Source: Saccharicrinis sp963677345
Lineage (GTDB): Bacteria > Bacteroidota > Bacteroidia > Bacteroidales > Marinilabiliaceae
Assembly (NCBI GenBank): GCA_963677345.2
Contig: CAXXLC010000024.1
Location: 40,953 to 104,952 of the forward strand
Direction: 5' to 3'
Length of the DNA stretch: 64,000 bases
Shown here: positions 27,626 through 36,717 of the stretch, one piece after another
Numbering within the stretch: position 1 is the first letter of the stretch
How the letters are laid out: every line of letters starts with the position of its first letter
Made by a program: the position numbers and the translations under genes
The notes under the pieces: generated by a model
What the model saw: only the letters and a program-made list of their open reading frames with translations
The model's database searches: none
Told to the model about the DNA's origin: nothing

Positions 27626-27714
27626 GGAAAAATTTATATTGTACTATTATAGTTAAGATTAATGTTATTAAAAAGTGGGATTTTAATTCCTCCTGAAATT
27701 TGATAAGAAAAACT

Positions 27715-28236
27715 ATGAAATTAATTAAAAATCTTTTTATTGGATTGTTGTTGATGACTGCATCTGTTGTTTCTGCACAATCCGGTTTTAAATTCGGACA
27801 CGTTAATACGCAATCTATATTGAGTGTAATGCCTGAATTAAAAACCATTGATGAACAACTTAATGCTGAGTATAAAAAATTAGAAACTCAGTTGACAGAT
27901 ATGCAGGAAACATTAAAGGGTTTACAACAAGAATATGTTCAGAAAATGCAGACAAATGCATTGACACCTGAAGAACGTAGTTCAATGGAAACACAGATTC
28001 AGCAGATGAATCAAAAAGTTCAGACTTTTTATCAGCAATCTCAACAATCTATTCAAACAAAGGAGCAAGAGTTAAAAACTCCTGTATTTGAAAAAGTAAC
28101 AAATGCGATAAAAGAAGTTGGTGCTGAAAATGGATTTTTATATATATTTGAAGAAATTGGAGGACTAACTGTATACAAAGGAGAGAAAAGTATTGATGTG
28201 GCTCCGATGGTTAAAGTAAAGTTGGGAATTCAGTAG
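27715..28236 (+). CDS. OmpH/Skp-family periplasmic chaperone, second copy
   Basis: From the ATG at 27715 it is 173 residues: signal MKLIKNLFIGLLLMTASVVS, then FKFGHVNTQSILSVMPELKT, a Gln-rich coiled coil (about 45-125), and VGAENGFLYIFEEIGGLTVY. Its C-terminal third is close to the third copy. The five-codon extension from 27700 lacks signal character and is left out. It is co-directional with its neighbours and probably forms a trimer as Skp does. Confidence 0.88.
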   Translation: MKLIKNLFIGLLLMTASVVSAQSGFKFGHVNTQSILSVMPELKTIDEQLNAEYKKLETQLTDMQETLKGLQQEYVQKMQTNALTPEERSSMETQIQQMNQKVQTFYQQSQQSIQTKEQELKTPVFEKVTNAIKEVGAENGFLYIFEEIGGLTVYKGEKSIDVAPMVKVKLGIQ

Positions 28237-28265
28237 GAATAAGAATAATTAAAAATTGAATTATA

Positions 28266-28778
28266 ATGAAATCTATAAAGTTATTATTAGTTGTTGTTGC
28301 CATTTTTATTAGTTCAGGTACATTTGCGCAGGACTTGAAATTTGGTCATGTAAATATTCAAAAATTAGTTGCTGAGTTACCTGCAAAACTTACTGCAGAT
28401 AAAACACTACAACAAGAAGCTGAGAAGTTAGAGTCTAACTTAAAAGTAATGAATGAAGAGCTCGAAGCAAAGTATACCGATTATATGGAAAAAAGGGATT
28501 CTTTACCAGAATTAATTCGTGCTACCAAAGAAAAAGAAATTCAGGAGATAAATAGCCGATTACAAAACTTTCAGGTAATGGCTCAACAAGATCTACAAAA
28601 AAAAGAACAAGCCCTTCTGCAGCCAATTATTGAGAAAGTTCAAAAAGCTATTGACGAAGTTGGTGCTGAAAATGGCTTTGTTTACATTTTTGATGTAAGC
28701 TCCAGAGTGGTTGTTTATCATTCTGAAAAAAGTGTAGATGTCGAAGAATTGGTTAAAGCAAAATTAGCTACTCTTTAA
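28266..28778 (+). CDS. OmpH/Skp-family periplasmic chaperone, third copy
   Basis: A 170-residue precursor with signal MKSIKLLLVVVAIFISSGTF, FGHVNIQKLVAELPAKLTAD, a charged coiled coil, and VGAENGFVYIFDVSSRVVVY. The GAENGF(L/V)YIF segment shared with the second copy suggests those two duplicated most recently. Two Skp-like genes after bamA are common in this phylum; three is less usual. A terminator follows. Confidence 0.88.
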   Translation: MKSIKLLLVVVAIFISSGTFAQDLKFGHVNIQKLVAELPAKLTADKTLQQEAEKLESNLKVMNEELEAKYTDYMEKRDSLPELIRATKEKEIQEINSRLQNFQVMAQQDLQKKEQALLQPIIEKVQKAIDEVGAENGFVYIFDVSSRVVVYHSEKSVDVEELVKAKLATL

Positions 28779-28803
28779 TTGATTGTAACAAACTTATTAT
28801 ATT

Positions 28804-28834
28804 AAAGGATGGCTGTTTAGTCATCCTTTTTTAT
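28804..28834 (+). terminator. terminator after the ompH cluster
   Basis: AAGGATG and its complement CATCCTT enclose a short loop and are followed by TTTTTATTTT. Confidence 0.75.
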
Positions 28835-28862
28835 TTTATCTTGTGATTAAAAAATTATTATT

Positions 28863-29681
28863 ATGATGGGGCCTATAGCTGTTTTTGATTCAGGATATGG
28901 AGGTCTTACGGTGCTTGATAAACTACGAAAAACACTTCCTGAATATGATTTTTTGTATTTTGGGGATAATGCGCGTACACCTTATGGATCAAGATCATTT
29001 GAAATTGTTTATGAATATACCTTACAGGCAGTTAAAAAACTTTTTTCTATGAATTGTCACCTGGTAATTTTAGCCTGTAATACAGCCTCAGCTAAAGCTC
29101 TGAGGAGTATACAGCAGCGAGATTTACCCATTATTGCAGCCGACCGAAGAGTTTTAGGGGTTATCAGACCTAGTGTTGAAGTCGTTCCTGGATATACTTC
29201 AACTAAAAAGGTTGGAGTGTTAGGTACAGTGGGGACTGTTCAGTCCTTATCATATCCAATGGAATTAAAAAAGCAAAGTAACGAGCTTGAAGTGTTTCAG
29301 GAAGCTTGTCCCATGTGGGTTCCCTTAGTGGAAAATGGAGAAGGAGATAGTGATGGAGCTGATTACTTTATTAAAAAAAACGTGGATCAATTAATGGTTC
29401 AGAATAAAGATATAGATACAATAATTCTTGGATGTACGCATTATCCTTTGTTAATTCATAAAATTAAAAAATATTTACCCCAATCAGTTCATGTTATTTC
29501 TCAGGGTGACATTGTTGCAGCAAGTCTTCATGATTATTTAAAACGACATCCTGAAATAGATGAGAAATGTAGTAGGGGTGGAAATACTGCTTTTTATACA
29601 ACCGAAAATGTAGAAAAATTTAAACAGACTGCCGGTTATTTTTTAAACGAAGATATTAAAGTTAATCAGATTCATTTATAA
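28863..29681 (+). CDS. murI: glutamate racemase MurI
   Basis: Converts L- to D-glutamate for peptidoglycan. The 272-residue protein carries AVFDSGYGGLTVLDKL, FGDNARTPYGSR and the two catalytic cysteines in ILACNTASAKAL (about residue 74) and ILGCTHYPLL (about 190). ATGs at 28863 and 28866 are both possible. It follows the BamA/OmpH group, as in many Bacteroidota. Confidence 0.95.
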   Translation: MMGPIAVFDSGYGGLTVLDKLRKTLPEYDFLYFGDNARTPYGSRSFEIVYEYTLQAVKKLFSMNCHLVILACNTASAKALRSIQQRDLPIIAADRRVLGVIRPSVEVVPGYTSTKKVGVLGTVGTVQSLSYPMELKKQSNELEVFQEACPMWVPLVENGEGDSDGADYFIKKNVDQLMVQNKDIDTIILGCTHYPLLIHKIKKYLPQSVHVISQGDIVAASLHDYLKRHPEIDEKCSRGGNTAFYTTENVEKFKQTAGYFLNEDIKVNQIHL

Positions 29682-29700
29682 AGAAATGATGAATTGATTT

Positions 29701-29730
29701 AGCCTGATTAATTCATCAATTAATCAGGCT
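29701..29730. terminator. perfect inverted repeat between murI and manA
   Basis: AGCCTGATTAATT (29701-29713) pairs perfectly with AATTAATCAGGCT (29718-29730) over a four-base loop between two converging genes. No long U-tract follows, so it may terminate weakly or protect 3' ends. Confidence 0.5.
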
Positions 29731-29739
29731 GGTATAAGA

Positions 29740-30726
29740 TTATGATTTAATATAAACTTCTAGTAATTTACAATTACTATCGGTTTGTATTTCTAATGAT
29801 TGGATGCTGGCAGGAATAAGAACTGTTTCTCCTTTTGTAATGATCTCTTTAGTTCCGTTTTCGCAAGTAATCGTTGCGCTACCATCAATACACATATATA
29901 CAACAAACGAGTTTAACAAGTAAACATCTCTTTCTAAACTATTGGTTAAGTTTAAAAAATTGGTCACAAAATAATTACAAGCAGCTATGTTAACAGTTTC
30001 ATTGTAAGCTTCCTGGTTGTAATTTATTTTTTCATTTGTTTTTTCAAAATCAATTGCATCCAAGGCCATTTCTGTATGTAAATCTCTTAAGTTTCCATCT
30101 TTGTCTTTTCTGTTATAATCATATATTCTATAAGTAACATCAGAGGTTTGCTGAATTTCAGCTAAAAGAATACCTGAACCTATGGCATGAACATCTCCCG
30201 CAGGTATAAAAAAAGCATCACCATTATTTACTTTATGTGCTTTTAGCAAAGTTTCAAGACTGTTGTTCTTTAAAGCATTTAAGTACATTTCTTTATTTGT
30301 TGGCTTAACAAAACCAGAAATCAACTGACTGTTTTGTTCAGAGTTTATAACATACCACATTTCTGTTTTTCCATAGGCATTATGTCTTTCTCTGGATAAT
30401 TCATCGTTTGGATGAACCTGAATAGAAAGGTCCTGGCTGGCATCTATAAACTTAAATAATAGAGGAAATTCTTTATCAAACTTGTTAAATACTGGATCCC
30501 CAACTATTTCGCCCATATATATTTCAATAATCTCCTCAAGTGAATTTCCTTTTAGGAATCCATTTGATACAATAGAAATGTCACCTTGAACTCCTGATAA
30601 TTCCCAGGATTCACCTAAGTTCTCCTCTTTACTTTTTTTATTTAAAATAGTTTTAAGTTTTTTGCCTCCCCAAATTTTACTTTTTAAAATTGGATTAAAT
30701 TTTAGTGGGTATAATGCTGTATTCAT
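29740..30726 (-). CDS. manA: class I mannose-6-phosphate isomerase
   Basis: A zinc enzyme interconverting mannose-6-phosphate and fructose-6-phosphate. The 328-residue short form has IWGGKKLKTIL, SWELSG, the metal-binding IQVHPNDELSRERH and TEMWYVI, and the second cupin segment NGDAFFIPAGDVHAIG followed by LLAEIQQTSDVTYRIYDYNR. The C-terminal cupin is short, as in Bacteroidota/Firmicutes ManA. It is a single gene, providing mannose precursors for glycans or allowing mannose use. Confidence 0.93.
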   Translation of the reverse strand: MNTALYPLKFNPILKSKIWGGKKLKTILNKKSKEENLGESWELSGVQGDISIVSNGFLKGNSLEEIIEIYMGEIVGDPVFNKFDKEFPLLFKFIDASQDLSIQVHPNDELSRERHNAYGKTEMWYVINSEQNSQLISGFVKPTNKEMYLNALKNNSLETLLKAHKVNNGDAFFIPAGDVHAIGSGILLAEIQQTSDVTYRIYDYNRKDKDGNLRDLHTEMALDAIDFEKTNEKINYNQEAYNETVNIAACNYFVTNFLNLTNSLERDVYLLNSFVVYMCIDGSATITCENGTKEIITKGETVLIPASIQSLEIQTDSNCKLLEVYIKS

Positions 30727-30825
30727 GTTTTTCTGATTTTATTATTTGAATGGGTAAATTTACAAAATCATATACTTTTACCTTACATTGAATGAGTATA
30801 TTGACGATATTATTATAACAAAATG

Positions 30826-30833
30826 TAACTTTG
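30826..30833 (+). promoter_or_regulatory. -7 box of engB
   Basis: TAACTTTG matches TAnnTTTG, with a TTG at 30801-30803. Transcription would start about 6 bases before the ATG at 30846, giving a nearly leaderless mRNA. It also excludes the in-frame start at 30831, which lies inside the box. Confidence 0.55.
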
Positions 30834-30845
30834 CAGCAAAAACTA

Positions 30846-31442
30846 ATGGAAATTAAACAAGCAGAATTTCTTACATCAAGTACAAAAACAGCGCAGTGTC
30901 CAAAGCCTGATAAACCCGAATATGCCTTTATAGGAAGGTCAAATGTAGGTAAGTCGTCATTGATTAATATGATATGTAATCGTAATTCATTAGCAAAAAC
31001 CTCTTCGACTCCAGGAAAAACCCAGCTTATAAACCACTTTTTAATTAATAATGAATGGTATTTGGTTGATTTACCTGGGTATGGATATGCTAAGGTGTCA
31101 AAGACACAACGAAAGGAATTTAAGTTAATAATTGATGGCTATTTACGGCATAGGGCAAACCTGATGTGCTTGTTTATATTAATCGACATTCGACATAAGC
31201 CGCAAAAGGTTGATCTTGAGTTTATGTATCAAATGGGTAATTGGGGTATCCCTTTTGTTATCGTTTTTACAAAAGCAGATAAGTTAAAGGCAGAAGAAAT
31301 TGAACAAAATACAAACGATTATAAAAACGCATTGTTAAAGGATTGGGAAGATTTGCCTGATATTTTTATTTCATCTTCGGTAAATAAAGAGGGGCAAGAT
31401 GAAATTTTGTCTTTTATAGATAAAGTAAATGAAAATTGGTAG
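30846..31442 (+). CDS. engB: ribosome-biogenesis GTPase EngB (YihA/YsxC)
   Basis: Small GTPase needed for 50S assembly. The 198-residue protein from MEIKQAEFLTSS has G1 GRSNVGKSSLIN, a switch region SSTPGKTQLINHF, G3 DLPGYGYAK, G4 TKADK and G5-like SSSVN. The start at 30846 is chosen because the promoter box overlaps the upstream in-frame start. Confidence 0.94.
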   Translation: MEIKQAEFLTSSTKTAQCPKPDKPEYAFIGRSNVGKSSLINMICNRNSLAKTSSTPGKTQLINHFLINNEWYLVDLPGYGYAKVSKTQRKEFKLIIDGYLRHRANLMCLFILIDIRHKPQKVDLEFMYQMGNWGIPFVIVFTKADKLKAEEIEQNTNDYKNALLKDWEDLPDIFISSSVNKEGQDEILSFIDKVNENW

Positions 31443-31529
31443 ACTTTAAATGTGTATAATAATGATTTTATAACAATGAGGAAACATTATAAATAAAGGG
31501 TTGCAGGGATATTAGAATAATGATTTTTA

Positions 31530-31537
31530 TATCTTTG
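31530..31537 (+). promoter_or_regulatory. -7 box of prs
   Basis: TATCTTTG is an exact TAnnTTTG match, 42 bases before the prs ATG. A clear -33 element is not visible at the usual distance. Confidence 0.5.
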
Positions 31538-31579
31538 CAGTGTCTTATAAAATAATTAATAGAAAAACAACGATTAGCG

Positions 31580-32518
31580 ATGCCACCAAAAGCACCCATT
31601 AAAATTTTCACAGGGACTTCAACACGTTATTTATCTGAGAAAATTAGTCATTATTCCGGAAGGGATTTGGGAAATATCAAAAAGTTGAATTTTAGTGACG
31701 GCGAGTTTGCTGTTGCATTTCAGGAAACAATCAGGGGATCACATGTATTTTTGATTCAATCAACATTTCCACCAGCAGATAATTTACTTGAATTGTTAAT
31801 GATGATTGATGCTGCCAAAAGAGCTTCAGCTTATAAAATTGTAGCTGTAATACCTTATTTTGGATTAGCGCGTCAGGACAGAAAGGATCAGCCGCGAGTA
31901 TCAATCGGAGCTAAACTTGCTGCAGATATGTTGACAGCTGCGGGAATAGACCGATTAATTACTATGGATCTTCATGCAGATCAAATACAAGGTTTTTTTA
32001 ACTTACCTGTAGATCATTTATATGCATCATCCATATTTTTGCCGCATATAAAAAGTATGAATCTTGATAATTTAGTGATAGCATCACCGGATGTTGGTGG
32101 TAGTAAAAGAGCTAATACCTACGCTAAATTCCTGGGAACCCCAATGGTTATCTGTCATAAATCAAGAGCGAAAGCAAATGTGGTTAGTGAAATGAGGATT
32201 ATTGGTGATGTGAAGGGTAAGAATGTTATTATCATTGATGATATGATTGATACAGCCGGAACCTTAACTAAAGCTGCCGATATGATGAAAGCTGACGGAG
32301 CTACTAGTGTTAGAGCTATTGCTACTCACCCGGTTCTTTCAGGATCAGCATATGAAAATATAGAAAACTCCTCGCTTGAGGAACTTTTTGTTACGGATTC
32401 AATTCCATTAAAACAAGAGTCGAGTAAGATCAAAGTTTTATCAATTGCTGAACTTTTAGCAGATACCATTGAAAAAGTTTACTATTATAAATCAATTAGT
32501 AACCAGTTTTTAATTTAA
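31580..32518 (+). CDS. prs: ribose-phosphate pyrophosphokinase
   Basis: Makes PRPP from ribose-5-phosphate and ATP for nucleotide, histidine and tryptophan synthesis. The 312-residue protein has FSDGEFAVAFQETIRG, the ATP-binding PYFGLARQDRKDQPR, MDLHADQIQGFF, SPDVGGSKRAN and the PRPP loop VIIIDDMIDTAGTLTKAA. It is followed immediately by an rplY promoter. Confidence 0.95.
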   Translation: MPPKAPIKIFTGTSTRYLSEKISHYSGRDLGNIKKLNFSDGEFAVAFQETIRGSHVFLIQSTFPPADNLLELLMMIDAAKRASAYKIVAVIPYFGLARQDRKDQPRVSIGAKLAADMLTAAGIDRLITMDLHADQIQGFFNLPVDHLYASSIFLPHIKSMNLDNLVIASPDVGGSKRANTYAKFLGTPMVICHKSRAKANVVSEMRIIGDVKGKNVIIIDDMIDTAGTLTKAADMMKADGATSVRAIATHPVLSGSAYENIENSSLEELFVTDSIPLKQESSKIKVLSIAELLADTIEKVYYYKSISNQFLI

Positions 32519-32524
32519 TTTAAT

Positions 32525-32532
32525 TATCTTTG
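32525..32532 (+). promoter_or_regulatory. -7 box of rplY
   Basis: TATCTTTG lies just after the prs stop and about 85 bases before the rplY ATG, so L25 can be transcribed independently. Confidence 0.5.
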
Positions 32533-32616
32533 CACCGCCTTAAGGCTAAACGTGTGATGGGGAGTAAATCTTTCATTGCCAATGGTTTATTTTGAGTAGC
32601 ACATAAAATTAAGATC

Positions 32617-33192
32617 ATGCAAACAATTGAATTAAAAGGTTCAAAAAGGGAAGTTATTGGAAAAAAACCTACCAAAGAACTTCGTAAAGAAGGTAAAGTA
32701 CCTGGTGTACTTTATGGTGGAAATGAAGTTGTTCATTTTGCTATTGACGAAAAACAATTAAAAGGTTTGGTTTATACACCAAATGTTTATATTGTAAAGC
32801 TTGATGTCGATGGAACTCAGGTTAATGCAATCATGCAAGATATTCAGTTTCACCCGGTAAGTGATAGTATTTTACACATTGACTTCTTGCAAATATTTGA
32901 AGATAAGCCTGTAGTAATTGAAATCCCGGTTAAACTTCAGGGTTTTGCTGAGGGTGTTAAAGGAGGGGGTAGATTATCTTTGGAACAACGTAAATTACGT
33001 GTTAAAGGATTGCCTGCAAACTTGCCTGATTCTTTAAATATCGAAATCAGTCACTTGAAGTTAGGTCAAACTATTCAGGTTGGAGCTTTAGCTTTTGATA
33101 ATTTAGAAGTGTTAAATGCTAAGAACTCTGTAGTTGCAGCTGTTAAACTTACAAGAGCAGCACGTGCAGCTCAACAAGCAGACAAGAAGTAA
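32617..33192 (+). CDS. rplY: 50S ribosomal protein L25/general stress protein Ctc
   Basis: Binds 5S rRNA in the large subunit. The 191-residue protein has the L25 N-domain (IELKGSKREVIGKKPTKELR, GKVPGVLYGG, FHPVSDSILHIDFLQI) and the C-terminal TL5/CTC beta domain (VKLQGFAEGVKGGGRLSLEQ, LRVKGLPANLPDSLNIEISH). It ends in a basic Ala-rich tail. A terminator separates it from pth. Confidence 0.95.
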   Translation: MQTIELKGSKREVIGKKPTKELRKEGKVPGVLYGGNEVVHFAIDEKQLKGLVYTPNVYIVKLDVDGTQVNAIMQDIQFHPVSDSILHIDFLQIFEDKPVVIEIPVKLQGFAEGVKGGGRLSLEQRKLRVKGLPANLPDSLNIEISHLKLGQTIQVGALAFDNLEVLNAKNSVVAAVKLTRAARAAQQADKK

Positions 33193-33212
33193 TATACTTT
33201 ATGCAACATATC

Positions 33213-33250
33213 AAAGCCTCCATATTTTTATATGGAGGCTTTTTGTATTT
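33213..33250 (+). terminator. intrinsic terminator of rplY
   Basis: AAGCCTCCATAT pairs with ATATGGAGGCTT and is followed by TTTTGTATTTT. Confidence 0.85.
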
Positions 33251-33301
33251 TAGCCAATGCTATGCATTTTTGCACTATTGTTAAAAGCAAATTTAGAGTA
33301 T

Positions 33302-33865
33302 ATGAAATATTTAATTGTTGGTTTAGGAAACATTGGAAGTGAGTATGAAGATACCAGACATAATATTGGTTTTAATGTATTGGATGAACTTGCAAAACAG
33401 GAAGGTCTTAGATTTGAAAATCTTAGGTATGGAGCTGTGACTAATCTAAAATTTAAAGGAAAGAATTTAGTTTTGTTAAAGCCAAGTACTTATATGAATT
33501 TAAGTGGTAAATCTATAAGGTATTGGATGCAACAAGAAAAAATCTCTCCTGAAAATCTATTGGTAATCGTTGATGATATCGCCTTACCTTTTGGTGCAAT
33601 CAGAATGAGAGAGAAAGGTAGTGATGCCGGGCATAATGGACTAAAAAATATACAAGAGATATTAGGTAATAATCATTATTGCAGGGTTCGTTTTGGTATA
33701 GGAGATAATTATTCTAAAGGGAAGCAAATTAATTATGTGTTAGGTAAATGGTCTGATGGAGAATATGCAGAATTACCCTTGTTAATAGATCATACAATTA
33801 AGATGATTAAAGGTTTTGTAACAATAGGAGCAGCCAGAACTATGAGCCAATACAATAAAAAGTAA
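33302..33865 (+). CDS. pth: peptidyl-tRNA hydrolase
   Basis: Releases peptides from prematurely dropped peptidyl-tRNA. From MKYLIVGLGNIG at 33302 it is 187 residues: catalytic His in YEDTRHNIGF, LLKPSTYMNLSG, VDDIALPFG, and GSDAGHNGLKNI. The frame open from 33257 adds a non-conserved tail and is rejected. It ends 6 bases before the S4 gene. Confidence 0.95.
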   Translation: MKYLIVGLGNIGSEYEDTRHNIGFNVLDELAKQEGLRFENLRYGAVTNLKFKGKNLVLLKPSTYMNLSGKSIRYWMQQEKISPENLLVIVDDIALPFGAIRMREKGSDAGHNGLKNIQEILGNNHYCRVRFGIGDNYSKGKQINYVLGKWSDGEYAELPLLIDHTIKMIKGFVTIGAARTMSQYNKK

Positions 33866-33871
33866 ATTATC

Positions 33872-34264
33872 ATGGAAGAAGGCGTTCGTATTGATAAGTA
33901 TTTATGGGCAATAAGAATTTTTAAAACCAGGAGTGTTGCTGCTGAAGCCATCAAAAAAGGCAGAGTAATGATAGAAGGATTACCAGTAAAAAACTCCAGG
34001 GTTGTTAAAGTAGGGATGACTATAGATGTAAGGTTTCCGCCCATAGTGCGTTCGTTTAAAGTGTTGGCCATAAGTGGTAAAAGGATGGGAGCAAAATTAG
34101 TTCCTGATTTTATGAAAGAAGTTACATCTGATGATCAGATAGAATTACTTGAGCTCTCAAGGATGGCTAATGCTATGGGAAGAAGGAAAGGTTTGGGTAG
34201 GCCAACTAAAAAGGATCGAAGAGATATTGATAAGTTAGATGAAATTGATGATTGGGATTTTTAA
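33872..34264 (+). CDS. S4-domain RNA-binding protein, HslR-like
   Basis: A 130-residue protein with an S4 domain (RIDKYLWAIRIFKTRSVAAE, AIKKGRVMIEGLPVKNSRVV) and a basic C-terminal extension ending GRPTKKDRRDIDKLDEIDDWDF. HslR binds 50S subunits carrying stalled peptidyl-tRNA, which fits its coupling to pth (6-base gap). Known HslR is heat-induced; regulation here is unknown. Confidence 0.88.
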   Translation: MEEGVRIDKYLWAIRIFKTRSVAAEAIKKGRVMIEGLPVKNSRVVKVGMTIDVRFPPIVRSFKVLAISGKRMGAKLVPDFMKEVTSDDQIELLELSRMANAMGRRKGLGRPTKKDRRDIDKLDEIDDWDF

Positions 34265-34324
34265 AGCATGATATTAATTTCTTTATTTAAATGAACTGTC
34301 AAATATAATTGAAAGTAGAATATA

Positions 34325-34891
34325 ATGATTGTAGCAAAAGAAAAGCGTCGGAGTAATATTATTGAATATGTACTGTATATGTGGCAGGTTGAGGATTTAA
34401 TTCGTGCTTATAAGTTCGATCTGGAATCTATCAAAACAAATGTTATTCCTCAATATAAAGTAACAGGTGATACACTTGATGAAACCATAGCGTGGTATGA
34501 TAACCTGATTGAGATGATGAAACTGGAGCAGATTGTTGAAAAAGGCCATTTGCAGGTTCTTATTAACATGGTTAATGATCTTAATCGACTTCATCTTGAA
34601 CTATTAAATAAGTCGGACGAAATTGCCTATAAGCATATATATAATGGTACGCTTCCCTTTATTAAAGAATTTGATGAGAAAACAGGTAGTAAATTAAGTA
34701 ATGATATAGAATTATGTCTTACGGGAATTTATAGTCAGTTTTTGCTTAAATTGCAGGGCAAGGAGGTCTCCAAAGGAACACAAGAGGCCATAAAGTCTTT
34801 TAGTAATTTTCTGGCTTTTTTAGGCGGTAAATTTAGAGAGGAACAGGAAAATGAAAAAAATAAGGATTTAGGTGATATTTCATTAAAATAA
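34325..34891 (+). CDS. DUF4924 protein
   Basis: A 188-residue, mostly helical cytosolic protein beginning MIVAKEKRRSNIIEYVLYMW and continuing QVEDLIRAYKFDLESIKTNV. This is the DUF4924 family of Bacteroidota, function unknown. No signal or catalytic motif is visible. It lies 60 bases after the S4 gene and converges on rng across a shared terminator. Confidence 0.83.
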   Translation: MIVAKEKRRSNIIEYVLYMWQVEDLIRAYKFDLESIKTNVIPQYKVTGDTLDETIAWYDNLIEMMKLEQIVEKGHLQVLINMVNDLNRLHLELLNKSDEIAYKHIYNGTLPFIKEFDEKTGSKLSNDIELCLTGIYSQFLLKLQGKEVSKGTQEAIKSFSNFLAFLGGKFREEQENEKNKDLGDISLK

Positions 34892-34923
34892 AAAAAGGGC
34901 AGTATTTACTGCCCTTTTTTATT
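34891..34923. terminator. bidirectional terminator between DUF4924 and rng
   Basis: AAAAAAGGGCAGTA and TACTGCCCTTTTTT form a symmetric stem with A/T runs on both sides. It overlaps the last codons of rng on the minus strand. Confidence 0.88.
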
Positions 34924-36448
34924 TATCTAAGATCTTGAACTCCAAAAAGCTTAACGAGGCGGAAGGTATCAACTTGAGTCTATATGAATATTTCATTTTC
35001 CATTTTAAAAGTATAGATGGAAAACCTTTTTTCAAATAGGCTCCAAAATATGGATGAACCTTCAGGATCAAATTCTTTTTCTTTTGTCCTTCAACAGCAT
35101 CTCTAATGCTGTTTTCTAATTTCTCTTCCAGCAGGATGGCTGGTGCAATTTTGCCAGTGCCTAAACAAGTAGGGCACGTTTCATTGGTTTCAATGGCTAA
35201 TTCTGGTCGAACACGTTGACGGGTTATTTGCATTAACCCGAATTTGCTTAAAGGAAGAATATTGTGTTTGGTTCTATCAGCATTCATCGCTTCCTTCATT
35301 CGTTCAAACACCTTTTGACGGTGTTCTGACTTTTGCATATCAATAAAATCGACAACAATAATACCACCCATATCTCTGAGTCTTAGCTGGCGCGCAATTT
35401 CATCCGCTGCAGCTAAATTTACTTCCAGGGCATTGTTTTCCTGATTGGCTGCTGATTTTGCTCTATTTCCACTATTGACATCAATAACATGTAGTGCTTC
35501 AGTATGTTCAATAATAAGATATGCACCGCTTTTAAAGGAAACTGTTTTTCCAAAAAGCGATTTAATCTGTTTTTCAATGCCAAATTGATCAAATAAAGGT
35601 ACATCTCCTTTGAATTCTTTCACAATTTTTTCTCGATCGGGTGAAATTAAACCCACGTATTCTCTTACCTCTTTACACATTTCTTTGTCAGAAATATAAA
35701 TACTATTAAATGACGGACTCATAATGTCCCTGAGAATGGCAGAGGTACGGCCAATCTCACCAACAACCAATGCTCTGGGTTTCAGGTTAAACAACTTAGC
35801 TGTTGAATCGTCCCAACGTCGACATAAAGTTTTTAATTCTTTGTCTAATTCGGCAACCCTTTTGCCCTCGGCTACAGTACGAACTATAACTCCAAAATTT
35901 TTGGGTTTAATACTTTGTAATAATTTCTTTAACCTGTTTCTTTCTTCTGCAGATTTGATTTTTTGACTTACAGAAACCTTATCAGAAAAAGGCATTAATA
36001 CTAAGTTTCGTCCTGCAATTGACAATTCGGAAGTTAACCTGGGCCCTTTTGTTGAAATGGGCTCTTTGGCTATTTGCACCAAAACTTCCTGACCTACGGA
36101 GAGAACTTCTGATATGGTACCGTTTTTATCGATATCCGGATCAGCTTTTAGTTTGTGTAAGGCAACTCCTCCCTTTTTAGTCGTCTTGGTTATGTTGAGA
36201 AATTTTTTTAGTGTACGAAATTGGGGTCCAAGATCTAAGTAATGCAAAAAAGCATCTTTTTCGTAACCAACGTCAACAAAAGCAGCATTTAATCCGGGCA
36301 TGATTTTTTTAACTCTTCCGAGATAAATATCACCCACCGTAAATTGAACGTTGCTTCGTTCGCGCCTTAACTCAACTAACCTTTTGTCTTCGAGCAATGC
36401 TATTGAAAGCTCGTCGGGAGATACATCAACAAATAGTTCTGCACTCAC
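34919..36448 (-). CDS. rng: ribonuclease G/E family endoribonuclease
   Basis: Single-strand-specific endonuclease that matures rRNA and starts mRNA decay. The 509-residue protein has an S1 domain near the N-terminus (VGDIYLGRVKKIMPGLNAAF, GYEKDAFLHY), the catalytic aspartates in HVIDVNSGN and GGIIVVDFIDM, and the Zn-link CPTCLGTG. It lacks the long C-terminal scaffold of RNase E. The length is typical for Bacteroidota Rng. The next genes on this strand are the COX24-like peptide and HU. Confidence 0.93.
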   Translation of the reverse strand: MSAELFVDVSPDELSIALLEDKRLVELRRERSNVQFTVGDIYLGRVKKIMPGLNAAFVDVGYEKDAFLHYLDLGPQFRTLKKFLNITKTTKKGGVALHKLKADPDIDKNGTISEVLSVGQEVLVQIAKEPISTKGPRLTSELSIAGRNLVLMPFSDKVSVSQKIKSAEERNRLKKLLQSIKPKNFGVIVRTVAEGKRVAELDKELKTLCRRWDDSTAKLFNLKPRALVVGEIGRTSAILRDIMSPSFNSIYISDKEMCKEVREYVGLISPDREKIVKEFKGDVPLFDQFGIEKQIKSLFGKTVSFKSGAYLIIEHTEALHVIDVNSGNRAKSAANQENNALEVNLAAADEIARQLRLRDMGGIIVVDFIDMQKSEHRQKVFERMKEAMNADRTKHNILPLSKFGLMQITRQRVRPELAIETNETCPTCLGTGKIAPAILLEEKLENSIRDAVEGQKKKNLILKVHPYFGAYLKKGFPSILLKWKMKYSYRLKLIPSASLSFLEFKILDK

Positions 36449-36594
36449 TTTAGTAGGTATTACAAATAATTTCTATTTCACCTAATATACATTTATATCA
36501 GGAATCAAACTTGTACATAAAACAAAGAACAAACAAGAAGAAAATACTTCGAATGTTTGTTCTTTATAATCTTTTCTAAATAAAATGGCGAAGA

Positions 36595-36687
36595 TTATTT
36601 CTTCTTCTTGTGCCTATTTTTTCTAAGCCTTTTTTTACGCTTGTGCGTAGCCATCTTGTGTCTTTTTCTTTTTTTTCCGCTTGGCAT
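36595..36687 (-). CDS. 30-residue basic AURKAIP1/COX24-domain protein
   Basis: The ORF reads MPSGKKRKRHKMATHKRKKR followed by LRKNRHKKKK: 30 residues, 20 of them Lys or Arg. It matches the very small AURKAIP1/COX24-domain proteins annotated throughout Bacteroidota, related to the mitochondrial small-subunit protein mS38. I infer a ribosome-associated role. It lies between rng and HU on the same strand. Confidence 0.8.
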   Translation of the reverse strand: MPSGKKRKRHKMATHKRKKRLRKNRHKKKK

Positions 36688-36717
36688 GATCCAACTTTTT
36701 TACTTATTAATAACCAG

